From: Elymus sibiricus
Taxonomy: Eukaryota; Streptophyta; Magnoliopsida; Poales; Poaceae
NCBI GenBank assembly: GCA_039707655.1
Contig: CM077667.1
Coordinates: 415,319,409-415,383,408 of the forward strand
DNA length: 64,000 nt
Direction of reading: 5' to 3'
Position numbers and translations under genes: made by a program. The notes under the pieces were generated by a model. The model had not been told where the DNA came from and did not search any database. It was given only the letters and a program-made list of their open reading frames with translations. This document shows, one piece after another, positions 34,201 to 45,377 of this stretch. Each line of letters starts with the position of its first letter. Position 1 is the first letter of the stretch.

Positions 34201-34898
34201 AGAATTCTCCAAGAAACCTAGCAGCGGGTCAAATCAACGCCAGTTAACCCGTTGGCTAACAGAGCCCTTATCTTTGAAAACGTTGGAGCATATTGGGCAC
34301 GCTCAGCGGCAGTTAGCCGGTCTGGAAGTTCACTGGTGGTGCAAAGCCGGTAGGGGCGATAACCCGGCAGTGGGTTTTCATCAGCCGGAGAAGTGTCTCT
34401 ACAATAGAACCAGGTCTTGTTCCACTCTTTGGGGTGACTGGGCAGAATGGCTGAAGGGAAGGATACATCTCTCCGCCTCTGGATGGAGACGCCTCCAAGC
34501 TCAAGACTTGGCCCGTCAGCAATTTCAGTTTGGCGGTTGATATAGAAGAAATCCCTGAAGAGGACAACGGTGGGCTCTTCTTGCAGATAGGCTTCACTGA
34601 ATATTTGGAACTGGCACAGGTTGGTGACTGAGTTGGGGCCAATATCCTGAGGATGAAGCTTGTAAAAGTGCAGGGCGTCCCAGAAGAACTTTGATCTGGG
34701 CGGTGAGAAGCCACGGAGAAGATGGTCTGTGAAGACAATAACTTCCCCATCCTTGGGTTCGGGAGTGACTTCGTTGCCAGGAACCCGCCAATGGATAACA
34801 TCCTGAGCCGGCAAAACTCCCATGACTACAAAATCGTTGAGCATTTCCTCGGTAACCCCAGAGCCTACCCAATCGCAAGAAGCGGGGGCTTTAGCCAT
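31282..34898 (-). pseudogene. Spliced antisense gene of element D (Transposase_28-like domain plus coiled coil), decayed
   Basis: Homologue of the E gene; order on the minus strand: exon 1 34898-34011 (starts MAKAPASCDW; Transposase_28-like region; donor GAG/GTGAACC), exon 33884-33466 (basic then acidic; donor GAG/GTATTTCC), a small exon ~33384-33319 (acceptor TTTTCAG, donor GG/GTAAGC), ~33230-32757 (Pro/Glu-rich; donor GAG/GTACTC), the coiled-coil exon ending ~31987 (donor TTTG/GTAAGTG), and a last exon from ~31897 (acceptor TTTGTAG) to the TGA at 31282. Nonsense codons: two in exon 1 (TAG at 34218-34220 where E has TGG, and one near 34172 where E has CAA) and a CAG to TAG near 31603. Exon 1/2 phases do not fit simply. 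Function unknown. Confidence 0.7.
32430..32720. repeat. Four hairpin plus TTGGGGGCTA modules, element D copy
   Basis: Same four units as in E at 8225-8520, at the same place in the antisense gene, with small changes. Confidence 0.6.
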
Positions 34899-35623
34899 GA
34901 CGACGGGTTAAAATGCTGTGGAAAGGCATGGAGACACGGCGGGTTAGGAATGTTGCATGACCAAAACCGCTATGACTTTAAAACGACGACGCTACTTGGC
35001 GGGTCATTACTAAATTAGGAGCCGTCGCCAACTACAGGAATGAGGCGGATTACATCGCTACAAAGGAGAGCCCACAGCATGATGGCGGGTCAAATAAACA
35101 GTGAATGTTGAAAATATTGCTAAGTGTGGACAAACAGTTTTCACCGACTACAGCTGCCATTGCAAGATCTACGTACGGAGATAAAAGGAAAACATTTGCT
35201 AAACCTAAAAACAGCCATGGCAGAACAGGCAGAGGAAACATGGATTCCAATAAGAAGAGTAATCTACGCCGTCTATGAAATACATATAAAGAGGGGCACC
35301 GCGCGGTTTGGCCAGTGTTCTGAAGCCTACAGGTGTTTCTTCTACCAATTAATGGGGAGTGCTCCGATGAACGGCGGCGGACTCGAAGAGCACCGATGAA
35401 CTAATGCGGATCTACGAGGGAAGAAGAATAGAACCTGGAAGATGCAGGAGATGCGGGTGAGCTCTGGACAAAGTCAGGGTGATGCAGCGGCCTAGTTGAA
35501 GATGACGGTGTGGTCCGGACGGGGCGGCGAAACCTCGGGTGCGCAAGCGTCTGGAGGAAGAAGAAGAGAGAAGTGGCGGCGGGGGAAAAGTGAAAAGGAT
35601 GGGGACCCCCCCCCCCCCGTGTC

Positions 35624-35633
35624 TATTTATAAA
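35624..35633 (-). promoter_or_regulatory. TATA box of antisense gene, element D
   Basis: Minus strand TTTATAAATAG, the counterpart of E's 11400-11411. It is the last piece of D before the junction with element A, so upstream promoter sequence is lost. Confidence 0.5.
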
Positions 35634-35637
35634 GTGA

Positions 35638-36937
35638 AAAGAATATTCTCGAGTATTAGCAGCTGAGTTGTCAATTCAACCACACCTGAAAGACTTAGTA
35701 TCTGCAGCAAAGTATTCAGTAGCAAAGTAGTATGGAAGTAACGGTAACGATGGCAAAGTGACAGTAGCAGTGTTGTAGTGATTGTAACAGTAGCAACGGA
35801 AAAGTAACTTAGCAAAGATCAATATGCGAAAAGCTCGTAGGCAATGGATCAGTGATGGATAATTATGTCGGATGGCATTCATCATGCAACGGTTATAACA
35901 TAGGGTGACACAGAACTAGCTCCAATTCATCAATGTAATGTAGGCATGTATTCCATATATAGTCATACGTGCTTATGGAAAAGAACTTGCATGACATCTT
36001 TTGTCCTACCCTCCCGTGGCAGCGGGGTCCTAATGGAAACTAAGAGATATTAAGGCCTCCTTTTAATAGAGAACCGGACCAAAGCATTAACACTTAGTGA
36101 ATACATGAACTCCTCAAATTACGGTAATCACCGGAAAGAATCCCAGTTATTGTCACCCTGGGGGATGCGGATCATAACTCGTAATAGGTGTCTACAACTT
36201 GCAAGATAGGATCAAGAACACATATATATTCATGAAAACATAATAGGTTCAGATCTGAAATCATGGCACTCGGGCCCTAGTGACAAGCATTAAGCATAGC
36301 AAAGTCATAGCAACATCAATCTCAGAACATAGTGGATACTAGGGATCAAACCCTAACCAAACTAACTCGATTACATGGTAAATCTCATCCAACCCATCAC
36401 CGTCCAGCAAGCCTACGATGGAATTACTCACGAACGGCGGAGAGCATCATGAAATTGGTGATGAAGGATGGTTGGTGATGACGACGGCGTCGATTTCCCC
36501 TCTCCGGAGCCCAAATCAGACTCCAGATCTGCCCTCCCGAGGAAGAACAGGAGGTGGCAGCGGCTCGGTATCGTAAAACGCGATGAACTCTTCTCCCTGA
36601 TTTTTTTTCTCCCCGAATAGGGTTATATGGAGTTGGAGATGAGGTCGGAGGAGCCACAGGGGCCCCACAAGACAGGGGGGCGCGCCCCCCTGGCTTGTGG
36701 CCAGGTGGTGGCCCCTCTCCGGTTGATTCTTTCGCCAGTATTTTTTATTAATTCCAAAAATATTCTTCGTAAATTTTCAGGTCAATCCGAGAACTTTTAT
36801 TTCTGCACAAAAATAACACCAAGGCAATTCTGCTGAAAACAACGTCAGTCCGGGTTAGTTCCATTCAAATCATGCAAATTAGAGTCCAAAACAAGGGCAA
36901 AAGAGTTTGGAAAAGTGGATACGTTGGAGACGTATCA
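35638..36937 (-). repeat. 3' LTR of element A, truncated at its end
   Basis: Matches 43638-44958 with few changes. The clearest is in the GC-rich hairpin: this copy has one GGCGCGCC core (near 36678), the 5' LTR has two. The first ~85 bp (TGATAACCCACAAGTATAGG...) are missing on the left. Confidence 0.85.
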
Positions 36938-36956
36938 ACTCCCCCAAGCTTAAACC
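36938..36956 (-). promoter_or_regulatory. 3' polypurine tract of element A
   Basis: Minus strand TTTAAGCTTGGGGGAGT abuts the 3' LTR. The same tract flanks B's 3' LTR (51644-51662). Confidence 0.7.
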
Positions 36957-38846
36957 TTTGCTTGTCCTCAAGCAATTCAGTTGATAAACTGAAAGTGATA
37001 TAGAAAAACTTTTACAAACTCTGTTTGATCTTGCTGTTGTAAATATGTCTAACCGATGTTCAGGTTTTCAGCAAAGATTATAGACTAACCACATTCACAA
37101 TAACATTTAGGTCTCACATTTACTCATATCAATGGCATAATCAACTAGCGAGCAATAATAATAAGTCTCGGATGACAACAATTTTATCAAAACAATCCTG
37201 ATATAATATGACATAATGGTATCTTGCTAGCCCTTTCTGAGACCGCAAAACATAAATGCAAAGCACCTCTGAAGAACGAGGACTGACTAGACATTGTAAT
37301 TCATGGTAAAAGAGATCCAGTCATACTCATACTCAATATCGATTAATAACAAAGCATACAAATGACGGAGGTGCTCTCTAACTGGTGCTCTTTATAAGAG
37401 GGGGATGACTCAACAAGAAATAAAGTAGATAGGCCCTTCGCAGAGGGAAGCATTGATTTGCAGAGGTGCCAGAGCTCGAGCTTCTAAAAACAAGCGGTTC
37501 CCAAACAGAATAGTAAAGTTTTTACTCCCCCTCCACCAATCAATCACACTCCACGGCGGGCCGAATCCACGGGTACCGTCCATACAAACACATTCCTGGG
37601 GGAGTTTTGTTTCATTATATTTTGATTTGAACTTTGAGCATGGAACCGGGCATCCCGAATACCAGCCACTTTCTCGTGAATGATAGTGAATCAACACATA
37701 TCGTGAGAATAACCCACCTAGCATGGAAGATACTGACGGCCCCCAGTCGCTCCATGAGCGATTCGGGCATACAAAACGGAATATTTATTTGAAGGTTTAG
37801 AGTATGGCACATGCAAATTTACTTGGAACGGCAGGTAAATACCACATATAGGTAGGTATGGTGGACTCATATGGAACAACTTTGGGTTTATGGGGATGGA
37901 TGCACAAGCAGTATTCCCGCTTAGTACAAGTGAAGGATAGCAAAAGACTGGGAAGCGACCAACTAGAGAGCGACAACAGTCATAAACATGCTTTGAGATT
38001 AACCAACATTGAATGCAAGCATGAGTAGGATATAAATCACCATGAACATAAACATCGAGGAGGCTATGTTGGTTTTGTTTCAACTACATGCGTGAACATG
38101 TGCCAAGTCAAGCCACTCGAATCATTCAGAGGAGGATACCATTCTATCATACTACATCACAACCATTTTAATATGCATGTTGGCACGCAAGACAAACCAT
38201 TATACACTCTTAGCTAATTAAGCATGGCATGAATAACTATAATATCTAATTGTCATTGCAAACATGTTCAACCCATAACGAGCTGAATACTGAACGATGA
38301 GCTAATCATATTTACAAAAACAAAATAGGTCGAGTTCATACCAGTTTTTCTCCACCTCAGTCACTTCATCATATATCGTCATTATTGCCTTTCACTTGCA
38401 CGACCGAACGGTGTGAATAATAATAAGAGTGCATGTGCATTGGACTAAGCTGGAATCTGCAAGCAATAACTCAAAGGAGAAGACAAGGTAATATGGGCTC
38501 TCTGATAGATAAACAATAATGCATATGAGAGCCACTCAACATGTCATCGTGGTCTTCTCCTAACGACCCAAAGAAGAAAGAAAAACTATTTACATGGGAA
38601 AGCTCCCAACAAGCAAAAGAAGAACGAGAAATCTTTTTGGGTTTTCTTTTAATACTACAACTAAACAAACTAGAAGGTAAAGCTAGAACTAATTCTTTTG
38701 GATTTTCTCAAGGTTAATTAAACACACAAGAAGAAAGCAAAAAGAAGAAATAAACTACCATGGATGGTACAATGAAAAAGTATGAACACCGACAACCGGA
38801 ATGAATGTGTGAACATGAATGTAATGTCGGTGAGAAATACGTACTC
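36957..38846 (-). other. Non-coding 3' region of element A
   Basis: About 1.9 kb with no supportable coding sequence; matches the B region 51663-53722 throughout with divergence. It ends at 38847-38860 in a second purine tract copy (CCCCCAAGCTTAGGC on the plus strand) just past the extra ORF. Confidence 0.7.
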
Positions 38847-38877
38847 CCCCAAGCTTAGGCTTTTGGCCTAAGTTGGT

Positions 38878-39951
38878 CTAGGGCCATGGCTGGAAATAAC
38901 CCTCTCCTGGATACTCCGGAGGATACCAAGGGTTCCACTGGTTGGCGAGCTCCTGTGGCTCCCACTGAAAAATTGGAGCCTGATACGGGTCAAGGGCTGG
39001 TGCAGGCTCAGGTGCTGGGGGTTGAGATAGGCCCCAATATCTGTAAATGTCCTCGGGCATAATAGTGTACCTGCCTGAATGGATATCGAACAAAGAAGAA
39101 GCAGGCAAAGCAATAATATCACAAGTACCCTGACTAAATACTAAGTTGTAAAGCAGCCTCTTATCATTATCTTTCTTAATAAAATCATGTGCTACCATAC
39201 TATCATAATCTAAATATCTTGTAGGAAGCAACATTTTCTCCTTCTCGTCAAGCCTAATAGGTATCTCAAAGTGTTTAGCTAGACGGGATGCATAGATACC
39301 TCCGAATATAGGGCCCTTAGAACGGTTTAAGTTCAACCGTTGGGCCACTATAGCGCCCAGACTAAAAGTTCTATCAGCAAGTAAAGCGTGGCGCAGAATA
39401 GCGAGGTCGGGAGCACTGAGGCTTCCACTCTCGCCGCGACCAACTAAACATCTCCCCGCAAATAATGAATAATAGCGTAGAACAGGAAAATGTACACTAG
39501 CTGCTCTGGCCTTTGACACCCCTCTCTCTTCCCCTACAGTGATTGCGGCAATAAAATCCTCCATGTCTCTAGGGCGTGGTTCACTGATGCCGCCCTCAAA
39601 AGGTATTTTGCAAACATTGCAAAAATCGTAAAGTGACATTTCCTTAGGCACATCATATAAATGAAATTCTACCATGGGAGGATTTTTCCTAGGATAAAAG
39701 TGAAAATTTTGCACGAAAGTATTAGTAAGTAGGAGATACTGGTCACACTTGTCGTTGAGGAAATCGGTGATGCCTGCATTTTCTGCCAGATAATAGAAAT
39801 CTTCATAAATTCCGGTCGCCTTAAAAAATGCTTCACTTGGCCATTCACATGGTCGAACCTCCGCAGTGCGAGCAATATTGTATCTAGGCTTCTCATTTTC
39901 ATTTTCTTTAAAACCCCGGCTTGAAGAGCCTCTTAACAATCTCCTTATCAT
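38878..39951 (-). CDS. Extra sense ORF of element A, 357 aa, intact
   Basis: Open from the ATG at 39951 to the stop at 38878. It lies downstream of gag-protease on the same strand, where pol would be. The basic N-terminus (MIRRLLRGSSSRGFK) is followed by a conserved block (VRPCEWPSEAFFKATGI, LNDKCDQYLLLTNTFVQNF, MSLYDFCNVCKIPFEGG), a Leu/Arg-rich middle (SAPDLAILRHALLADRTFSL) and a Pro/Trp/Tyr-rich tail. It resembles the Pfam 'putative plant transposon protein' type (I think Transposase_32); I know no biochemical role. It is not an RT or integrase: no YxDD or D-D-E is visible. B has a homologue with one stop. Being open while gag-protease carries three stops makes it notable. Confidence 0.75.
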   Translation of the reverse strand: MIRRLLRGSSSRGFKENENEKPRYNIARTAEVRPCEWPSEAFFKATGIYEDFYYLAENAGITDFLNDKCDQYLLLTNTFVQNFHFYPRKNPPMVEFHLYDVPKEMSLYDFCNVCKIPFEGGISEPRPRDMEDFIAAITVGEERGVSKARAASVHFPVLRYYSLFAGRCLVGRGESGSLSAPDLAILRHALLADRTFSLGAIVAQRLNLNRSKGPIFGGIYASRLAKHFEIPIRLDEKEKMLLPTRYLDYDSMVAHDFIKKDNDKRLLYNLVFSQGTCDIIALPASSLFDIHSGRYTIMPEDIYRYWGLSQPPAPEPAPALDPYQAPIFQWEPQELANQWNPWYPPEYPGEGYFQPWP

Positions 39952-39959
39952 TTCTTTCT

Positions 39960-40560
39960 CTGAAAAATAAATCTGAAATTTTAGTGACTACAAATAAAAG
40001 TGAACAAAACTCAACAAAACTTATAGCAACTACTCCCACAAGTGCCTAGAGGCTATATCATGCATCAAAACTACTTGGGACCATACAAATTTGACATGCA
40101 AGCTCAAGAACAAGGTCACCACAGCAGCAAAAATTTGCAATATATAAAGCACTAGAACAAAAACTAATTGGACCATTGGAGGAGTCACATACCGATGAAC
40201 AATCCCCTAAAACAGTTTTGCAAATGGAGCTTTGAGCAAGGAGATCGAAAATGGCAGCAAGATGAGCTAGAACACGGGTTTGAGCAATGGTGGGATTTTT
40301 TCTGGAGGAAGACGAAGTGGATGGGGGCTGGAATAAGTGAGGGGGCCCCACGTGGGACCCACAAGCCAGGGGGGCGCGCCCTGTAGGCTTGTGGCCCATC
40401 GGTGCAGCCCCCTGATGTATACTTAGTGCCAAAAATTCTTAAATATTCCAGAAAAAATCATACTAAATTTTCAGGGAATTCTGGGAACTTTTATTTTCAG
40501 GTCATTTTTCTATTGCACGGATAAATCAGAAAACAGAGAAATCATGGCATTTTTACTAAA
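39960..40560 (-). promoter_or_regulatory. LTR-like leader module upstream of the extra ORF, element A
   Basis: No gene. Read on the minus strand it repeats the layout of the element's own LTR: an AAATTTTCAG/TTTTATTTTCAG zone, a GC-rich hairpin around GGGGGGCGCGCCC (about 40340-40400), then a leader into the ORF. This suggests a separate promoter or a relic LTR carried in with the extra ORF. Confidence 0.45.
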
Positions 40561-40721
40561 TCGAAACTAAAGAACAGGGAATAAAAGTTAGGTACAGAAG
40601 GTTGTGCTTTCTAAATTCATCAATCTCATGCTCATCAAAAAGAATCCATCAATAAGGTTGATCAAGTCTTATTGACAAACTTTTTCCGAAGGACATGGAA
40701 CCGGAGAATTTTTGAATAACA

Positions 40722-43484
40722 CTAGGTTACCTCAATGGGGATATGCATGTCCCCAACAATAAGTATATCATATTTCTTTTTGGCAGTAGGAAGAGGGAAT
40801 TCAAAGTCTCCAATAATAATCGTTGAAATTTTTTCAATGGAGTTGATACTATGAACTTGAGGTTGTTTCTTCGGGAAGTGTACCGTATGCTTATTACCAT
40901 TAACATGAAAAGTGACATTGCCCTTGTTGCAATCAATAACACCCCCTGCAGTATTCAAAAAGGGTCTACCAAGGATGATCGACATACTATCGTCCTCGGG
41001 AATATCAAGAATAACAAAGTCCGTTAAGATAGTAACGTTTGCAACCACAACAGGCACATCCTCGCAAATACCGATGGGTAAAGCAGTTGATTTATCAGCC
41101 ATTTGCAAGGAGATTTCAGTAGGTGTCAACTTATTCAAATCAAGTCTACGATATAAAGAGAAAGGCATAACACTAACACCAGCTCCAAGGTCTCATAAAG
41201 CAGTTTTAACATAATTTCCTTTAATAGAGCATGGTATAGTAGGTACTCCGGGATCTCCTAGTTTCTTGGGTATTCCACCCTTAAAAGTATAATTAGCAAG
41301 CATGGTGGAAATCTCAGCTTCCGGTATCTTTCTTTTATTTGTCACAATATCTTTCATATACTTAGCATAAGGAGACATTTTCAGAATATCAGTCAAGCGC
41401 ATACGCAAAAAGACAGGTCTAAGCATTTCAACAAAGCGCTCAAAGTCCTCATCATCCTTTTTCTTGGATGGTTTAGGAAGAAAGGGCATGGGTTTCTGAA
41501 CCCATGGTTCTCTTTCTCTACCATGCTTCCTAGCAACAAAGTCTCTTTTATCATATCTCTTATTCTTAGGATGTGGGTTATCAAGATCTACAGCAGGTTC
41601 AATCTCCACATCATTATCATTACTAGGTTGAGCATCAACATGAACATCATCATTAATATCATCACTAGGCTCATGTTCATTACCAGATTGTGTCTCAGCA
41701 TCAGAAATAGAAATGTCATTTGGGTTTTCACGTGAGTCAATAACAGGTTCACTAGCAGCATGCAAAGTCCTATCGTCATTCTTTTTCCTTCTATTACTAG
41801 AATGACTAGGTGCATCAGTATTAACTCTCTGAGAATCTTGCTCAATCCTCTTAGGATGGCCCTCAGGATACAAAGGTTCCTGAGTCATTCTACCACCTCT
41901 AGTCACAACTCTAACAGAATGATCATTGTTCTTACTAATCATCTCATTAAGCAAATCATTATGTGCCTTAACTACTTGTTCTACTTGATTAGTTACCATG
42001 GAAGCATGTTTACTAATAAGCTTAAGATCATTAACAGTTCTACTCATATAATCACCCAAGCGATCAAGCATGTAAGCATTATGTTTCAATTGTCTACTAA
42101 CATAAGCATTGAAATTTTCTTGCTTAACAATAAAATTATCAAATTCATCCAAGCATTGGCTAGCAGACTTATTATAAGGAATATCACCTTCATCGAATCT
42201 ACGGAGAGAATTTACCTCTACTACCCGTGTCGGGTTATCAAGACCATGTATTTCTTCAATAGGTGGTAGATTCTTAAAATCTTCAGCTTTAATACCCTAT
42301 TCTTTCATAGATTTCTTTGCCTCTTGCATATCTTCAGGACTGAGAAATAGAATACCTCTTTTCTTTGGAGTTGGCTTTGGAGGTGGTTCGGGAATAGTCC
42401 AGTCATTATCATTGCTCAATATATTATTCAATAGTAGTTCAGCTTGTTCAACAGTTCGTTCCCTGAAAACACAACCAGCACAACTATCTAGGTGGTCCCT
42501 AGAAGCATCGGTTAGTCCATTATAAAAGATATCAAGTATTTCGTTTTTCTTGAGAGGATGATCAGGCAAAGCATTAAGTAACTGGAGAAGCCTCCCCCAA
42601 GCTTGTGGGAGACTCTCTTCTTCAATTTGCACAAAGTTAAATATTTCCTGCAAGGCAGCTTGTTTCTTATGGGCAGGAAAATATTTTTCAGAGAAGTAAT
42701 ATATCATATCCTAGGGACTACGCACACAACCAGGAGCAAGAGAATTAAACCATATCTTAGCATCACCCTTTAATGAGAAAGGAAACAACTTAAGAATATA
42801 GTAATAACGAATTTTTTCCTCATGAGTGAATAGGGTGGCTATATCATTCAACTTAGTAAGATGTGCCACAACAGTTTCAGATTCATAACCATGGAAAGGA
42901 TCAGATTCTACCAAAGTAATTAACTCAGGATCGACAGAGAATTCATAATCCTTATCAGTAACAAAGATAGGTGAAGTAGCAAACTTGGGATCATATTTCA
43001 TTCTAGCATTCAAAGATTTTTCTTTCCACTTGCATTGTAACTTCTTAAGATTATCTCTATCCTTACAAGCAAGAAAGTCCCTAGCTACCTCTCCTTCCAT
43101 AACATAACCCTTAGGTATATCAGGCAATTCATATCTAGGAGAGCTAGGTCTAGCAGGTGTATCATAGTGTTCAGTTTCAATAATTTCATCAGATTCAGAG
43201 ATATCATCAGTTTCAGCATTCACTCTAGCAATTTGTTCATCAGGAAATTCACCAAGTGGCACAGTAGTATCAAGCAAAGTATCATCATAAGCATCATTCA
43301 TAGCACAAGTAGCATCATCAATTACTTGTGACATATCAGAATTACTAGCAGGTGGTGGTGTCGCAAATTTACTCATAACAGAAGGTGAATCAAGTGCAGA
43401 GCTAGATGGCAGTTCCTTACCTGTCCTCGTAGTTGAGGGGTAAATCTTGGTTTTAGCGTCTTTCAGATTCTTTATAGTGATCAA
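40722..43484 (-). pseudogene. Gag-protease frame of element A, with nonsense codons
   Basis: A single minus-strand frame from the ATG at 43484 to a stop at 40722 (ends HIPIEVT). The gag domain lies around 42900-42350 (ILKLFPFSLKGDAKIWFNSL, YYFSEKYFPAHKK). A charged Asp/Asn/Glu-rich linker follows, then a retropepsin-like protease (DLGAGVSVMPFSLYRRLD, SIILGRPFLNTAGGVID). Stops: TAG at 42711-42713 (B has CAG), TAG at 42297-42299 and TGA at 41193-41195 just before the DLGAG active site. Cys-His Gag knuckles are not seen. Confidence 0.85.
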
Positions 43485-43524
43485 CAGATATAAATCCCAA
43501 GTGACTCAGAGAATAGAGCTATGC

Positions 43525-43542
43525 TCCCCGGCAACGGCGCCA
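43525..43542 (-). promoter_or_regulatory. Primer binding site of element A, tRNA-Asp type
   Basis: Minus strand TGGCGCCGTTGCCGGGGA, 11 nt inside the 5' LTR, identical to the Sabrina-like and B sites. Confidence 0.85.
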
Positions 43543-43553
43543 GAAAAAGGTCT

Positions 43554-44958
43554 TGATAACCCACAAGTATAGGGGATCGCAACAGTTTTCGAGGGTAGAG
43601 TATTCAACCCAAATTTATTGATTCGACACAAGGGGAGCCAAAGAATATTCTCGAGTATTAGCAGCTGAGTTATCAATTCAACCACACCTGAAAGACTTAG
43701 TATCTGCAGCAAAGTATTCAGTAGCAAAGTAGTATGGAAGTAACGGTAACGATGGCAAAGTGACAGTAGCAGTGTTGTAGTGATTGTAACAGTAGAAACG
43801 GAAAAGTAACTTAGCAAAGATCAATATGCGAAAAGCTCGTAGGCAATGGATCAGTGATGGATAATTATGTCGGATGGCATTCATCATGCAACGGTTATAA
43901 CATAGGGTGACACAGAACTAGCTCCAATTCATCAATGTAATGTAGGCATGTATTCCATATATAGTCATACGTGCTTATGGAAAAGAACTTGCATGACATC
44001 TTTTGTCCTACCCTCCCGTGGCAGCGGGGTCCTAATGGAAACTAAGGGATATTAAGGCCTTTTTTTAATAGAGAACCGGACCAAAGCATTAACACTTAGT
44101 GAATACATGAACTCCTCAAACTACGGTAATCACCGGAAAGAATCTCAGTTATTGTCACCCTGGGGGATGCGGATCATAACTCATAATAGGTGTCTACAAC
44201 TTGCAAGATAGGATCAAGAACACATATATATTCATGAAAACATAATAGGTTTAGATCTGAAATCATGGCACTCGGGCCCTAGTGACAAGCATTAAGCATA
44301 GCAAAGTCATAGCAACATCAATCTCAGAACATAGTGGATACTAGGGATCAAACCCTAACCAAACTAACTCGATTACATGGTAAATCTCATCCAACCCATC
44401 ACCGTCCAGCAAGCCTACGATGGAATTACTCACGAACGGCGGAGAGCATCATGAAATTGGTGATGAAGGATGGTTGGTGATGACGACGGCGTCGATTTCC
44501 CCTCTCCGGAGCCCAAATCAGACTCCAGATCTGCCCTCCCGAGGAAGAACAGGAGGTGGCAGCGGCTCCGTATCGTAAAACGCGATGAACTCTTCTCCCT
44601 GATTTTTTTCTCCCCGAATAGGGTTATATGGAGTTGGAGATGAGGTCGGAGGAGCCACAGGGGCCCCACAAGACAGGGAGGCGCGCCCTAGGGGGTGGGG
44701 GGCGCGCCCCCTGGCTTGTGGCCAGGTGGTGGCCCCTCTCCGGTTGATTCTTTCGCCAGTATTTTTTATTAATTCCAAAAATATTCTCCGTAAATTTTCA
44801 GGTCAATCCGAGAACTTTTATTTCTGCACAAAAATAACACCAAGGCAATTCTGCTGAAAACAGCGTTAGTCCGGGTTAGTTCCATTCAAATCATGCAAAT
44901 TAGAGTCCAAAACAAGGGCAAAAGAGTTTGGAAAAGTGGATACGTTGGAGACGTATCA
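43554..44958 (-). repeat. 5' LTR of element A
   Basis: 1405 bp; on the minus strand TGATACGTCTCCAACG ... GTGGGTTATCA, so the ends form a TGATA/TATCA inverted repeat. Includes the double GGCGCGCC hairpin at ~44675-44725. Confidence 0.9.
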
Positions 44959-45377
44959 GTGCACCCCTCGTAGTGCTGAGTGGCCTGATCCTGCCCCGGC
45001 ACCAACATGTCGGCTCTGGAGTTGAAGTAAGCACGGGAACGCTGAGAAAACACATCGAAGTCTTCGTCGAACGCACCGGCGGTGCCCTCGAGAAAAGACC
45101 ACGAGCTGTCGTTTATAGCAGTCAACCACATGGCGGTGTCAGCGCGCGAGGTGTCGATGGTGGCCTCGACGGCGAGGTGATCCTCCAAGATCTGGGGGTC
45201 GGCATGCATGGAAACCATCGCTGCCTCATTTGCACGTGCAGCCGCGATTTGCTTCTCCGCTGCTAAATGCTCTTTGAGATCCTGGCTATACTGCATGCAC
45301 CATGGATTTTGGCGGCGATTATTTGGAAGATGGGGTAGTGATTTGGGTGGAAGGTGTCGCGCCAGCGGTCGGGCCAT
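44959..45377 (-). CDS. Unknown ORF cut by element A
   Basis: Minus-strand frame from 45377 running into element A's LTR at 44958. It includes an Ala/Glu-rich helical stretch (LKEHLAAEKQIAAARANEAA) and FDEDFDVFSQRSRAYF. I do not recognise it. It may have an upstream exon towards 45500. Its natural C-terminus is displaced; the open tail at 15890-15822 is one candidate on the same strand. Confidence 0.4.

Larger units (their letters stand above)
15891..35634 (+). mobile_element. Element D: Tat-lineage-like Gypsy retrotransposon with antisense gene, 3' end deleted
   Basis: Order: 5' LTR, primer site, gag, protease, RT, RNase H, a second RNase H, integrase (split by a CACTA), then a minus-strand spliced gene. 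Two RNase H domains point to the Tat lineage. It enters the CACTA-like element after CCGTT (15886-15890). Its 3' end is lost: similarity to E stops at ~35632, and element A's truncated LTR follows at once, so ~275 bp plus the 3' LTR are gone. Without the 7335-bp CACTA the remaining element is ~12.4 kb. Confidence 0.8.
35638..44958 (-). mobile_element. Element A: Gypsy element with gag-protease and an extra sense ORF, no RT or integrase
   Basis: Minus-strand element: 5' LTR 43554-44958, tRNA-Asp primer site, gag-protease, LTR-like GC-rich module, extra ORF, long non-coding region, purine tract, 3' LTR 35638-36937. The 3' LTR lacks its last ~85 bp at the D junction, so this target duplication cannot be checked; the right flank is GTGCA. 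Length ~9.3 kb and ~1.4 kb LTRs recall the Triticeae WHAM group; the name is untested. Replication would depend on enzymes from other elements. Confidence 0.8.
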
